The notes under the pieces were generated by a model. That model was not told the origin of the DNA. It made no database searches and worked only from the letters and a program-made list of their open reading frames with translations. A stretch of 64,000 bases of DNA. Source: CAYFVU01 sp964346645 (lineage in GTDB: Bacteria; Spirochaetota; Spirochaetia; DSM-16054; Sediminispirochaetaceae). Both the position numbers and the translations under genes were made by a program. Shown in pieces: positions 1-8,910 of this stretch (the stretch's first letter is position 1; every line of letters starts with the position of its first letter). Location of the stretch: the NCBI GenBank assembly GCA_964346645.1, contig CAYFVU010000001.1:1-64000 (forward strand), read 5' to 3'.

Positions 1-1
1 C

Positions 2-478
2 GGCGTAACCGAGGCAGGTCCCCTCATACCCGGAGTGGTCAAGAGCAGCGTCGCTATGTCTATGCTCATTCGGGAGGACATAGGCGACACCATCCGCGTG
101 AGCCTCTCGGATTCTCCGGAAAACGAGGTCGTAGCAGGCATGGAGATACTTGCCGCTTCGGGTATCAAGATACGGCGACCGAACCTCGTCTCCTGTCCGA
201 GATGCGGAAGAGCCACCTTCGATACCCACAGCTTCGTCGAAGAGCTCGCCCCGTACCTCTACGGAATGGAGACGGATGCCACGGTGGCGGTGATGGGCTG
301 TGTGGTCAACGGTCCCGGCGAGGCGCGAAACGCCGATCTCGGAATAACCGGCGCGGGAAAGGAGATCATCATCTTCCGCAAGGGGGAGATCGTGAAGCGG
401 GTGAATCGAGAAGATGCGCTGAAGGAGTTCGTCGCGGAGCTCGAACAAATCTGTGACCGGGAGGAGAGAGATGAATAG
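2..478 (+). CDS. ispG: 4-hydroxy-3-methylbut-2-enyl diphosphate synthase (flavodoxin/ferredoxin), C-terminal part
   Basis: This is the 3' end of ispG (gcpE), cut by the window edge. The enzyme makes HMBPP from MEcPP in the cytoplasmic MEP isoprenoid pathway and carries a [4Fe-4S] cluster. The reading frame is open from base 2. The visible part holds the cluster ligands in SCPRCGR and in VMGCVVNGPGEA, with the family's conserved glutamate in NGPGE, followed by the usual short tail. About 158 residues are present against roughly 360-400 in the family. The stop codon overlaps the start of the following TPR gene, so the two are probably co-transcribed. Identification is secure; only the N-terminal barrel is missing because of the window boundary. 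Confidence 0.96.
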   Translation, partial: GVTEAGPLIPGVVKSSVAMSMLIREDIGDTIRVSLSDSPENEVVAGMEILAASGIKIRRPNLVSCPRCGRATFDTHSFVEELAPYLYGMETDATVAVMGCVVNGPGEARNADLGITGAGKEIIIFRKGEIVKRVNREDALKEFVAELEQICDREERDE

Positions 479-1433
479 GGAGACGATTATGCTTCATGCC
501 TCAGCACTAGTGCTTCTCCTCTGTGTCTTCCTCCTTCCGGCCTTTGGACAGCAGGAGGCTCAGGAGCAGCCTGCATGGTTGCTGATGGTCGAGGGGAAGG
601 AAGCTTTTCGGAAGGGAAATTACGGTACCGCCCTCTCTCACTTCAGAAAAATCGTCGAGCGTGACAGGAGCAATGCCGATGCTCACCTCTGGATCGGCTA
701 CGTCTTCGAGGCGGAGGGGGAATACCCGCTGGCAAAACGGAAATACGAGCAGTCTCTCGAATACGAGCGACGCTTTACCCCGTACGACAGGCGAATCGCC
801 GCGAGGTATGCACTTGCGCAGGTAGCACGGAAGATGGATGATGTCGAGTTGTACGAGAAGACCCTCGCCGACATCATCGAGGAGGGGCGCTCACAAGAAC
901 TCTCCGATGCAAGGGTTGACGCGGTGGTGCGAAAGATGAGGAGCCAGGGACCTGACAAGGTGATGGAGCTCTACAGAATCAGGGAGAAGGACGTGAGGCG
1001 TGCATACAGCCTTTCGGCCGAGCAGGCCTTACGGGAAAAGGACTATGCAGGCGCGGTTCGGAACTACAGCCTCGTTTTCGGCATCGTCATGACCACCGCC
1101 GTCGAGGAGATGCAGCGGATCAATCCGGGATATGAGTTCGTGCAGGAGGAGATCCCCGTAGCCGGAGGTGGCTTCTTCGTGTCGAACACCCGGAGATTTC
1201 TTCGGGATGCGGAGGACGAAGCCCGAATTGCCGAATACTTCTCATCCATACGGTTCTACCGCGATCTCTTTCTCTTCGCCGCAGCCCTGCACGGGATCGG
1301 CGAGGAAGAAAGGGCCGAAACGCTCTGGCTCGTCATTGCGGAGCATAGAGAATCCGGTGTGTGGAGCGTGCTCGCGCGGGAACAAGTTGCCGAGCCGAAC
1401 CTCGCCGAGCTCCCGTCCATTCTCGAGAGATAA
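471..1433 (+). CDS. Exported tetratricopeptide repeat protein
   Basis: An exported TPR protein of about 320 residues. The start chosen is the ATG at 471, which follows a GGGAGGAGAG Shine-Dalgarno site and overlaps the ispG stop; an upstream in-frame start at 453 has no better site. A signal peptide is clear (basic N terminus, hydrophobic ALVLLLCVFLLP, cleavage near FGQ). Two to three TPR units lie in the first 110 mature residues (AFRKGNYGTALSHFRKI, then AHLWIGYVFEAEGEYPLAKR). The C-terminal half is helical with a small insert around GGGFFVSN. No catalytic motif is visible. It probably acts as a periplasmic scaffold; partner unknown. Confidence 0.85.
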   Translation: MNRETIMLHASALVLLLCVFLLPAFGQQEAQEQPAWLLMVEGKEAFRKGNYGTALSHFRKIVERDRSNADAHLWIGYVFEAEGEYPLAKRKYEQSLEYERRFTPYDRRIAARYALAQVARKMDDVELYEKTLADIIEEGRSQELSDARVDAVVRKMRSQGPDKVMELYRIREKDVRRAYSLSAEQALREKDYAGAVRNYSLVFGIVMTTAVEEMQRINPGYEFVQEEIPVAGGGFFVSNTRRFLRDAEDEARIAEYFSSIRFYRDLFLFAAALHGIGEEERAETLWLVIAEHRESGVWSVLAREQVAEPNLAELPSILER

Positions 1434-1447
1434 TACCACCCTTTACC

Positions 1448-1476
1448 TTGAGATTACCGTCGGCGCTTGTTTATCA
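1448..1476 (+). promoter_or_regulatory. Candidate sigma70 promoter of uvrA
   Basis: TTGAGA at 1448-1453 and TTATCA at 1471-1476 are separated by 17 bases and lie directly upstream of uvrA in the 71-base gap after the TPR gene. The -10 is only a fair match. No obvious inverted repeat that could be a LexA box is seen here. Confidence 0.4.
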
Positions 1477-1504
1477 CTCCAAAATATCGTAGGTTAAGCT
1501 ATCT

Positions 1505-4327
1505 ATGGACAAGATCATCATAAAGGGAGCGCGCCAGCACAATCTAAAAAACGTAGACCTGGAGTTGCCCAGAGACAAGCTGATAATAGTCTCAGGGCTC
1601 AGCGGCTCAGGCAAATCATCGCTGGCCTTCGATACGATTTACGCGGAAGGGCAGCGCCGGTACGTCGAATCTCTCAGCTCATATGCGCGACAGTTTCTCG
1701 GCAGAATGGACAAGCCGGACCTCGACTACATCGAAGGGCTCTCGCCCGCCATCTCGATAGAGCAGAAGACGACCCACCGCAATCCCCGGTCTACCGTGGG
1801 AACGGTCACCGAAATCTACGACTATTTCAGACTCCTCTGGGCAAGAGTGGGTATTCCCTACTGTCCTGCATGCGGAAGGCAGATAAAGGAGCAGTCGGTA
1901 GATCAGATACTCGACACCATTCTCTCGTTCGAGGAAGGGGCCAAATTGATGATACTCGCCCCGGTCGTACGCGGCAAGAAGGGAGAGCATCAGAAGATCA
2001 TAGACGATGCGAGAAAATCCGGCTTCGTGCGAGTCAGGGTCGACGGCGAGCTGCGCTCTCTGGATGAAGATATCTCTCTGCGAAAGAACAGTAAACACGA
2101 TATCGAGATCGTAGTCGCGCGGATAAAGGTGGACCCCGAGTCGCGCAAGAGGCTGTCCGAGGCGGTGGAGACTGCGCTCGAGGTGGCCGACGGCACGCTC
2201 ATAGCCGTGCAGCGCAGAGAGGATGGAAGCGATGAAGAGCACTTCTTTAGCCGGAAGAACGCCTGTCCCATCTGCGGGATCAGCTTCCCCGAGCTCCAGC
2301 CCCGCCTCTTCTCCTTCAACAATCCAGAGGGGGCCTGCGATGTATGTTCCGGAATAGGCGAAACCCTCGAATTCGATCCCGAACTCGTCATACCCGATAT
2401 GAGCCTGTCATTCAATCAGGGCGCCGTGGCCACCGCCAATCCGGAGGCCGCGTGGCATCGCAGCTGGTTCGAATCACTCGCCTCCCACTACGGTTTCAGC
2501 CTGGACAGTCCGTTCGATCAGCTACCGAAGGAGATCCTCGACATCATCCTCTACGGGTCGGATGATGAGATAGAGGTGACCTATGTCAACCGCAAAAAGA
2601 CAGGGCGGTTCGAATACTCATCGAGCTTCAACGGGGTACTCAACGATCTTAAACGCCGCTACATAGAGTCGAGCTCCGATTATATCAAGCAGTGGCTCGA
2701 GGGATTCATGACCCATCACGTGTGCCCCGCATGCGGGGGAAATCGACTGCGGGAGGAGGCACTTTCGGTCTACGTAGGCGGGAGGAATATTCACGATGCG
2801 ACACGCATGTCGGTCGATCAATCCCTCGATTTTTTCTCGAACATAGAGTTGACCGAGACCCAACAGCACATCGCGCATCAGATAATGAAGGAGATCCTCA
2901 GCAGGCTCAGATTCATGAAGAGTGTGGGGCTCGACTATCTCGATCTCGAACGGAAGGCATCGACTCTGTCGGGAGGGGAGGCGCAGCGTATACGCCTGGC
3001 GACGCAGATAGGCTCCTCACTGGTCGGAGTGCTCTACATTCTCGACGAGCCGACCATAGGACTCCACCAGCGGGACAATCAACGCCTCATCGACACTCTC
3101 AAACACCTGAGAGACCTCGGCAACACACTGGTGGTCGTCGAGCACGACGAGATGACCCTGCGCACCGCCGACTACATAGTGGATCTCGGCCCGGGAGCCG
3201 GAGTGCACGGGGGGCGTGTGGTTGCAGAGGGGACTCTCCCCGAAATCCTCGCCAACAAAGAAAGCTCCACCGCCAAATACCTCAACGGCATTGAATCCAT
3301 ACCGGTGCCTCAGCAGCACAGGGAAGGGAACGGCCTTTTCCTCGCAATTCGAGGGGCACGGGAGCACAACCTCAACGGTATCGACGTAAGCTTTCCCCTC
3401 GGCAAGCTGATAGTCATCACGGGAGTCTCCGGCTCGGGGAAGTCCACCCTGCTCAGCGATCTCGTCTATCCGGCAATACACAACCGGATAGGAAAGAGCC
3501 GCCTTCCTGAGGGCGTGTACGATGCGATCGAGGGAATCGAGCACATCGACAAGATCATCAACATCGACCAGAGTCCCATAGGCAGAACGCCCCGTTCTAA
3601 TCCCGCTACATATGTCGGCCTCTTTACCCCGATACGGGAGTTGTTCGCCGCGCTTCCGGATGCGAAGGCGAGGGGCTACAAACCGGGTCGCTTCTCATTC
3701 AACGTAAAGGGCGGCAGGTGCGAAAACTGCGAGGGTGACGGCACCATCAAGATCGAGATGCACTTCCTTCCGGATGTATATGTGACCTGCGACGTCTGCA
3801 AGGGCAAGCGCTTCAATCGAGAGACCCTCGACGTACGGTACAAGGGCAAGAACATACACGATGTGCTCGAGATGTCGGTCGAGGAGGCGCAGGAATTCTT
3901 CTCCCACATTCCGAAGGTGAAGCGGCGTCTCGACACGCTGCAGTCGGTGGGCCTCGACTACATCAAGCTCGGACAGTCGGCGCTCACCCTCTCGGGAGGG
4001 GAGGCGCAGAGGGTAAAGCTGAGCCTGGAGCTGAGCAAGAAGAGCACAGGAAAGACCTTCTACATCCTCGACGAACCGACGACGGGGCTCCATTTCGCGG
4101 ATGTGAGAAAGCTCATGGAGGTGCTGCACCGTCTGGCCGACCGAGGGAACACCGTGGTGCTCATAGAGCACAATCTCGATGTCATAAAGCAGGCTGATCA
4201 TATCATAGACCTCGGACCGGAGGGGGGTACGAACGGTGGAAATGTTATCGCAGAGGGAACTCCAGAAGAGGTAGCAGGTGTTGCCGAGTCACATACCGGA
4301 CGTTTTCTACACGAGGTGCTTCCGTAG
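1505..4327 (+). CDS. uvrA: Excinuclease ABC subunit A
   Basis: UvrA, the damage-recognising ATPase of nucleotide excision repair; it dimerises, loads UvrB and acts in the cytoplasm. At 940 residues it is full length. Two ABC ATPase halves are seen: Walker A GLSGSGKSS near residue 31 with signature LSGGEAQRIRL near 489, and Walker A GVSGSGKST near 640 with signature LSGGEAQRVKL near 829. Zinc ligands are present as C120/C123 in the insertion, a C254-C257-C278-C281 finger, and the C-terminal CENC/CDVC finger near 739-765. It starts with ATG at 1505. The downstream LptD-like gene begins inside its last 50 bases, so the pair is translationally coupled. From memory, uvrA next to an LptD gene also occurs in Treponema pallidum (TP0514-TP0515). 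Confidence 0.98.
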   Translation: MDKIIIKGARQHNLKNVDLELPRDKLIIVSGLSGSGKSSLAFDTIYAEGQRRYVESLSSYARQFLGRMDKPDLDYIEGLSPAISIEQKTTHRNPRSTVGTVTEIYDYFRLLWARVGIPYCPACGRQIKEQSVDQILDTILSFEEGAKLMILAPVVRGKKGEHQKIIDDARKSGFVRVRVDGELRSLDEDISLRKNSKHDIEIVVARIKVDPESRKRLSEAVETALEVADGTLIAVQRREDGSDEEHFFSRKNACPICGISFPELQPRLFSFNNPEGACDVCSGIGETLEFDPELVIPDMSLSFNQGAVATANPEAAWHRSWFESLASHYGFSLDSPFDQLPKEILDIILYGSDDEIEVTYVNRKKTGRFEYSSSFNGVLNDLKRRYIESSSDYIKQWLEGFMTHHVCPACGGNRLREEALSVYVGGRNIHDATRMSVDQSLDFFSNIELTETQQHIAHQIMKEILSRLRFMKSVGLDYLDLERKASTLSGGEAQRIRLATQIGSSLVGVLYILDEPTIGLHQRDNQRLIDTLKHLRDLGNTLVVVEHDEMTLRTADYIVDLGPGAGVHGGRVVAEGTLPEILANKESSTAKYLNGIESIPVPQQHREGNGLFLAIRGAREHNLNGIDVSFPLGKLIVITGVSGSGKSTLLSDLVYPAIHNRIGKSRLPEGVYDAIEGIEHIDKIINIDQSPIGRTPRSNPATYVGLFTPIRELFAALPDAKARGYKPGRFSFNVKGGRCENCEGDGTIKIEMHFLPDVYVTCDVCKGKRFNRETLDVRYKGKNIHDVLEMSVEEAQEFFSHIPKVKRRLDTLQSVGLDYIKLGQSALTLSGGEAQRVKLSLELSKKSTGKTFYILDEPTTGLHFADVRKLMEVLHRLADRGNTVVLIEHNLDVIKQADHIIDLGPEGGTNGGNVIAEGTPEEVAGVAESHTGRFLHEVLP

Positions 4328-7300
4328 GTATCTCGCTCTACTGCTCATTATTGCTCTCTACGCCGTAGTTCCGCCGGCGCTCTCTGCCCAAGAGGCGCCG
4401 GCGGGCGACACTGCCCAGGACTCGCAAGAGTCACAGGAGGCGCCGGATTCCCGGGAGGCGCCGGAGGATTACCTGCGAAAGACCCTTCTCATGGATATCC
4501 GTACCGCCTCCTATTACGAGCTGCAGGAGTGGCTGTCGAGGCTCGGTTTATCCATAGATGGAGACAAGGAGGAACTGCAAAACAGGCTCATCGAGCACTA
4601 CGGAGAATCCTTCCCGGATCTATCCGTAGAGGAGAGCAGGAAGACAGAAGATGAGCGGGAAAAAAGGAGGGCAAGAGAGCTCACTGTAGAGGATGCGGGA
4701 GCACTCCGCTATCTCTCCGAGGCGGAAACAGGCGAGGCAGAGATACGCCTCAGCGGCGGGGTTCTGGTGTACATGCGGGACGAGGAGAACAATGCAACTC
4801 ACCGTGTAGAGGCAAACAGCCTCACCTTCAACCGAGATCAGGCGCGTCTTACCGCCGAGGGTTCAGTCGTGTACTCGATGGAGCAGGGCGAGCGTCTCGA
4901 GGAGTTCACCGGGGAGAAGATCTCCTTCAACGTGGAGAACTACCACGGTATTTTCATTGGCGGCATGAGCAGCCGTGAACGGACGGTGCAGGGGGAGTCG
5001 CTCTCCTTCTATTTCAAGGGCGAGGTCATCCACCGGCCGAGGAAAGATTCGGTCTTCTTCGACGAAGGTATTATCTCCTCGAGCACACCGGAGGATCCCT
5101 ACTATCATGTGGCTACGAACCGGCTATGGGTACTCGCACCGGACGAGTGGGCCTTCAGCGATGCGCTCCTCTACATGGGCAGGGTGCCGGTCTTCTACTT
5201 CCCCTTCTTCTTCCACCCGGGAGACGACCTGGTATTCCATCCCTCATTCGGCTACAGGAGCAAGGAGGGATACTACTTTCAGACGACTACCTATCTACTC
5301 GGCAGAAAGCGGAGCGAGGGGAGAAACGAGAACAGCCTCTCTTTTCTGCAGATAGTGGAGGAGGACTCCTCGTTCTACGCCCAAGAGCGCCACGGAATTT
5401 TTCTCCGACAGACGGACGAACCGTTGGAAAACGAATGGATACAGCGCTCGGAGTCACACGTAAAGCTTCTCTTCGACTACTACTCGCGGCTCGGCCTCTT
5501 TTCGGGCGTAGATGCGGAGATAAACGACGTAGGTCCACTGAAGAGTTTCTCCGCAGACCTCGGAGTCGGAATGACGGATTACATCTTTCCTCTGTCCGGA
5601 TACGAGAGCTACACCGTTTTTCAGCAGAACGAGAGCGCTACCGGTTATCGCCGCTACTCGCAGAGTCCGTGGTTCATGGGATCGACCATCCCGTACCGCT
5701 TCGCGTTGAATATCGAGAACAGATTGGAGTGGGAAAGGCTGGTATGGCAGCTGAAGATTCCCCTCTACTCGGACCCGTACTTTTATCAACGGTTCGAGCA
5801 GAGGGACGAGGAGATCCTCTGGGGATCGCTCATACAGGGGGAGGAGCTCGCCTCCTACAGCGACGATCCGCTGCGCAACCCGGAGTTCCTCTCTCATTTC
5901 AACTATCGATTTCCCGTTCCCGAGACCTGGCTGCTCCTCACGTCTCTTTCCATAGACCGATTCGACACCTCTCTTGCAATGAACGATGCGGATATCCCCT
6001 CTGGGTACACGGATTATCCGGCCGACCGGCAGCCGGTGAACGAGCTCGGCTTCTACTATCCCGAACTCGTTACTCCCATAGACAGTGCGATCACCTTCAG
6101 AGGAACCTTCTTCGATACGGGGCGTGAGCCTGCCTACTCCGGAGATCAAGAGAGAAGCGGAGAGTCCGACGAGTATCGCCCGCCGTGGAGGGAAGATGAG
6201 GCCGAAGCGGAGGAAAGGGCGGTGGAACGGGAGACGGCACGCAGAGAGGAAGAGGAGCTTCGCCGACCGCCGGAACACGGAAACAGCACGGAGTACCGGA
6301 GAGAAGCCCCGAAAATCTATTTACACAGTCTCGATTACCTGATCAATCCCGAGCTCACCTACAGCTCGCGCTTCGACGATGAGCAGATGAACGATCCTTC
6401 CTCGGTGGACTTCGATCCCCGATTCTCCTACGTAAATACCGCGGGATACGGTCTGTTGACCTACGAATCACGATTCTTCGGACCTTATCTCGTCGCGCGG
6501 AACGAGCTCTCATTCAACGGGAGATACCGCGAACACTACCGCGAAGATGAAGAGGTAGATCTGAGCTCCTACCGACGGCAGGACAAGATTCTGAGCAATT
6601 TTACTATAGACGAGAAGCTCACGATGAAGAGCTACTTCCTCGATGAGTACGAGAATTACGACAAGACGAATCTCGCCTACACCTTCGACGCCCGGTATCT
6701 GACCTACTCATTTGACGAGGAGAAGGAGAATTACGATGCGCAGTACCTCGAATGGGACAAGGAGTACGTCAATACCCACCAGTTGAGGATGGACTTGATT
6801 CGCGATGTACGGAACGAGAGGGAGAATCTCTATCTCCAGGGAGCACTTCCCCCCACCACCCCGGACAACATAGGAGGCTTCGGTGCTCGGAGGGGACCTT
6901 TCGAGGGGGAAATACGTTTCAGGTCGAGGAAGGACGAGATGGAAAACGAGTGGATTCACGGCCCCCTCGATTCAACGGCGAAGCTCAATCTATGGGAACA
7001 GAGCTATCTTCTCGAGGAGCTGCACCTCATGATTCCGGAAGAGGACGATTACAGCCACTCCGACGTAACTCTCTCCTTCTTCGAAGGGAGTCTGTCGGCA
7101 GGTCAGACCTACGACTGGAACATTGCCGAGGAACGGCCCGAGAAGGCGAAGAGCTCACTCTCCCTCTGGTTCTTTACCGGAGAGCTCGAGTACCGTTACA
7201 TGCCCAACTACGAATTCGATTTCACCAAGGGGGGATGGATCGAAAAGAATAGCTCGGCCTTTCAGCCCTACAGGACTACGGCAAAGATCGATGCCCGCTA

Positions 7301-7814
7301 TCAGCCGGACCCCGTGTGGAAGAACCGTATCCGTTTAGATGCGGGTCTGACCACTGCTTTTCACATGGACATGCAACGTTTTACCGACAACGTGCTCGGT
7401 ATCACCTTCGAGCTCGACGCGTACGTGGCGGAGTTTTTCGACGTGGAACTAAGCCTCAATTCGGAGAATAGGGCAATCTACTCCTATGTCCCTTCATACG
7501 CGGACCGACTCGGTATCGAGAGAAAGGATCCGGCGAGAGACTTCCTTCGATCGCTCAACCTCTTCGACTCGGAAGATCTTCTGAGCACCAATTACAACCT
7601 CAAGAGCTTATCGCTGCGGACGATACACCACATGCACGACTGGCAGCTGAGCTTTATATACAACGGAGAGCCGGTGCTGGAAGAAATGAATAAAAAATAC
7701 CAATGGGAGAGTGAGTTCACCATACTGGTGCAGTGGAAGCCGATACCGGAGATACGCAAGGAAGCGGTATACGACGGGGAATCGGAAAACGAAGAGGAGG
7801 GGCTCCTGTTCTGA
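4278..7814 (+). CDS. LptD/OstA-like outer membrane protein with N-terminal SAP-like segment
   Basis: A 1178-residue outer membrane protein of the LptD (OstA/Imp) type. The start taken is the GTG at 4278 after AGAAGAGGTAG, inside the uvrA 3' end; it gives a signal peptide with a basic n-region and the hydrophobic stretch LALLLIIALYAVV before ALSAQE. The mature N terminus is low complexity (repeated QEAP/REAP) and then has a helix-extended-helix segment resembling a SAP motif around residues 70-115. Residues about 150-240 match the OstA/LptA jellyroll (EANSLTFNRDQARLTAEGS). The rest is aromatic-rich amphipathic beta structure typical of a barrel, interrupted near residues 625-680 by an E/R-rich insertion. 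It is about 400 residues longer than E. coli LptD. Whether the cargo is LPS or another glycolipid cannot be told. Confidence 0.85.
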   Translation: MLPSHIPDVFYTRCFRRYLALLLIIALYAVVPPALSAQEAPAGDTAQDSQESQEAPDSREAPEDYLRKTLLMDIRTASYYELQEWLSRLGLSIDGDKEELQNRLIEHYGESFPDLSVEESRKTEDEREKRRARELTVEDAGALRYLSEAETGEAEIRLSGGVLVYMRDEENNATHRVEANSLTFNRDQARLTAEGSVVYSMEQGERLEEFTGEKISFNVENYHGIFIGGMSSRERTVQGESLSFYFKGEVIHRPRKDSVFFDEGIISSSTPEDPYYHVATNRLWVLAPDEWAFSDALLYMGRVPVFYFPFFFHPGDDLVFHPSFGYRSKEGYYFQTTTYLLGRKRSEGRNENSLSFLQIVEEDSSFYAQERHGIFLRQTDEPLENEWIQRSESHVKLLFDYYSRLGLFSGVDAEINDVGPLKSFSADLGVGMTDYIFPLSGYESYTVFQQNESATGYRRYSQSPWFMGSTIPYRFALNIENRLEWERLVWQLKIPLYSDPYFYQRFEQRDEEILWGSLIQGEELASYSDDPLRNPEFLSHFNYRFPVPETWLLLTSLSIDRFDTSLAMNDADIPSGYTDYPADRQPVNELGFYYPELVTPIDSAITFRGTFFDTGREPAYSGDQERSGESDEYRPPWREDEAEAEERAVERETARREEEELRRPPEHGNSTEYRREAPKIYLHSLDYLINPELTYSSRFDDEQMNDPSSVDFDPRFSYVNTAGYGLLTYESRFFGPYLVARNELSFNGRYREHYREDEEVDLSSYRRQDKILSNFTIDEKLTMKSYFLDEYENYDKTNLAYTFDARYLTYSFDEEKENYDAQYLEWDKEYVNTHQLRMDLIRDVRNERENLYLQGALPPTTPDNIGGFGARRGPFEGEIRFRSRKDEMENEWIHGPLDSTAKLNLWEQSYLLEELHLMIPEEDDYSHSDVTLSFFEGSLSAGQTYDWNIAEERPEKAKSSLSLWFFTGELEYRYMPNYEFDFTKGGWIEKNSSAFQPYRTTAKIDARYQPDPVWKNRIRLDAGLTTAFHMDMQRFTDNVLGITFELDAYVAEFFDVELSLNSENRAIYSYVPSYADRLGIERKDPARDFLRSLNLFDSEDLLSTNYNLKSLSLRTIHHMHDWQLSFIYNGEPVLEEMNKKYQWESEFTILVQWKPIPEIRKEAVYDGESENEEEGLLF

Positions 7815-7873
7815 GCACTCCCTCATGCATATCCACGAACAGGTCCAGCCATGAGGTTGCACGAGACTATCGC

Positions 7874-7905
7874 TTCGGTGGACTTGACGTTCGGTGGACT
7901 TGACG
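7874..7905 (+). repeat. 16-bp perfect tandem duplication carrying -35-like TTGACG
   Basis: Two back-to-back identical 16-base units (7874-7889 and 7890-7905), each reading TTCGGTGGACTTGACG. Each copy ends in TTGACG, so the duplication places two -35-like hexamers 16 bases apart upstream of phoH. Confidence 0.9.
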
Positions 7906-7929
7906 TGCGCCGAGTACGATAGATACACT
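7900..7929 (+). promoter_or_regulatory. Candidate promoter of the phoH-pgpH-ybeY operon
   Basis: TTGACG (7900-7905, second copy of the tandem repeat) and TACACT (7924-7929) are spaced by 18 bases. Transcription would begin close to the strong Shine-Dalgarno GAGAGGAGGAAG at 7933-7944, favouring the TTG at 7954 as the translation start. Confidence 0.45.
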
Positions 7930-7953
7930 TACGAGAGGAGGAAGAATAGCTTT

Positions 7954-8910
7954 TTGGAAAACGGACTTACGATAGTGCTGAGCGATCAGCATTTGATTAA
8001 AGATATTTGTGGAGTTCAGGATGAGAACCTCATTGCGCTCGAGAAGGCGTTGGATTCCCGTATTTTCACGCGCGGAAACGAGATAATCCTCGATTCCGAG
8101 GATTTCCAAACCCAGGCACTGTTCAGGGAGATACTGCGGCAGATACAGGAACATCACAAGATAGGGCATCTGCCGGATCCGGAGCTCGTAAACACCATAT
8201 ACCACTCTCTCATCGACGAGGAGAAAGAGGAGACAAATCTTCTGCGGGATCTCCACATCACGATTCCCAGCAGCCCGAAGGTCTTTCCCCGAAATGTTCA
8301 CCAGGCGCAGTTCATAGAGGGAATGATCCACAACGACATCGTCTTCGGAATCGGGCCGGCGGGCACGGGAAAAACCTATCTTGCAGTGGCTCACGCCCTC
8401 AAAGAGATACTCGAGAGGAAAAAGAAGAAGCTCATCCTCACCAGGCCGGTGGTCGAAGCCGGAGAGAGCCTCGGTTTTCTTCCCGGCGACCTCACGCAGA
8501 AGATCAGCCCTTACCTCAAGCCGCTCTACGATGCAATGGACGATCTCCTGCCGCTGCAGGTCATCAATAAATTAGAGGAGAGCAGAATCATAGAGATCGC
8601 ACCTCTCGCATACATGCGGGGCCGGAGCCTCAAAGAGGCATATATCGTCCTAGACGAGGCTCAGAACACCTCCAGAGAACAGATGAAGATGTTTCTGACC
8701 CGCATAGGAGAGGGGTCAAAGGCAATCATTACCGGAGATCTCACTCAAATCGATCTTCCCAAGCCGTCTCAATCCGGACTGCTCCATGCAAAGAACGTCC
8801 TCAGCGGCATCGAGGAGTTATACTTCGGTTTCTTCGATGCTCATGATGTGGTTCGGAATCGTTTGGTGAAAAAGATCGTACACGCATATGAAAACGAGAC
8901 AAAGCAGTAA
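7954..8910 (+). CDS. PhoH-like ATPase
   Basis: A PhoH-family P-loop ATPase (PhoH/YbeZ type), cytoplasmic, thought to act in RNA metabolism with YbeY. The start chosen is TTG at 7954, 9 bases after GAGAGGAGGAAG; an in-frame GTG at 7894 would add 20 residues but lies upstream of the candidate promoter's start point and has no ribosome site. Walker A is GPAGTGKTY near residue 134, Walker B is VLDEAQN, and the sensor-like segment TGDLTQIDL follows. The N-terminal 100 residues resemble the KH-like region of PhoH (ENLIALEKALDSRI). It overlaps the start of the next gene by 23 bases, and ybeY lies two genes downstream, the usual arrangement. Confidence 0.94.
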   Translation: MENGLTIVLSDQHLIKDICGVQDENLIALEKALDSRIFTRGNEIILDSEDFQTQALFREILRQIQEHHKIGHLPDPELVNTIYHSLIDEEKEETNLLRDLHITIPSSPKVFPRNVHQAQFIEGMIHNDIVFGIGPAGTGKTYLAVAHALKEILERKKKKLILTRPVVEAGESLGFLPGDLTQKISPYLKPLYDAMDDLLPLQVINKLEESRIIEIAPLAYMRGRSLKEAYIVLDEAQNTSREQMKMFLTRIGEGSKAIITGDLTQIDLPKPSQSGLLHAKNVLSGIEELYFGFFDAHDVVRNRLVKKIVHAYENETKQ

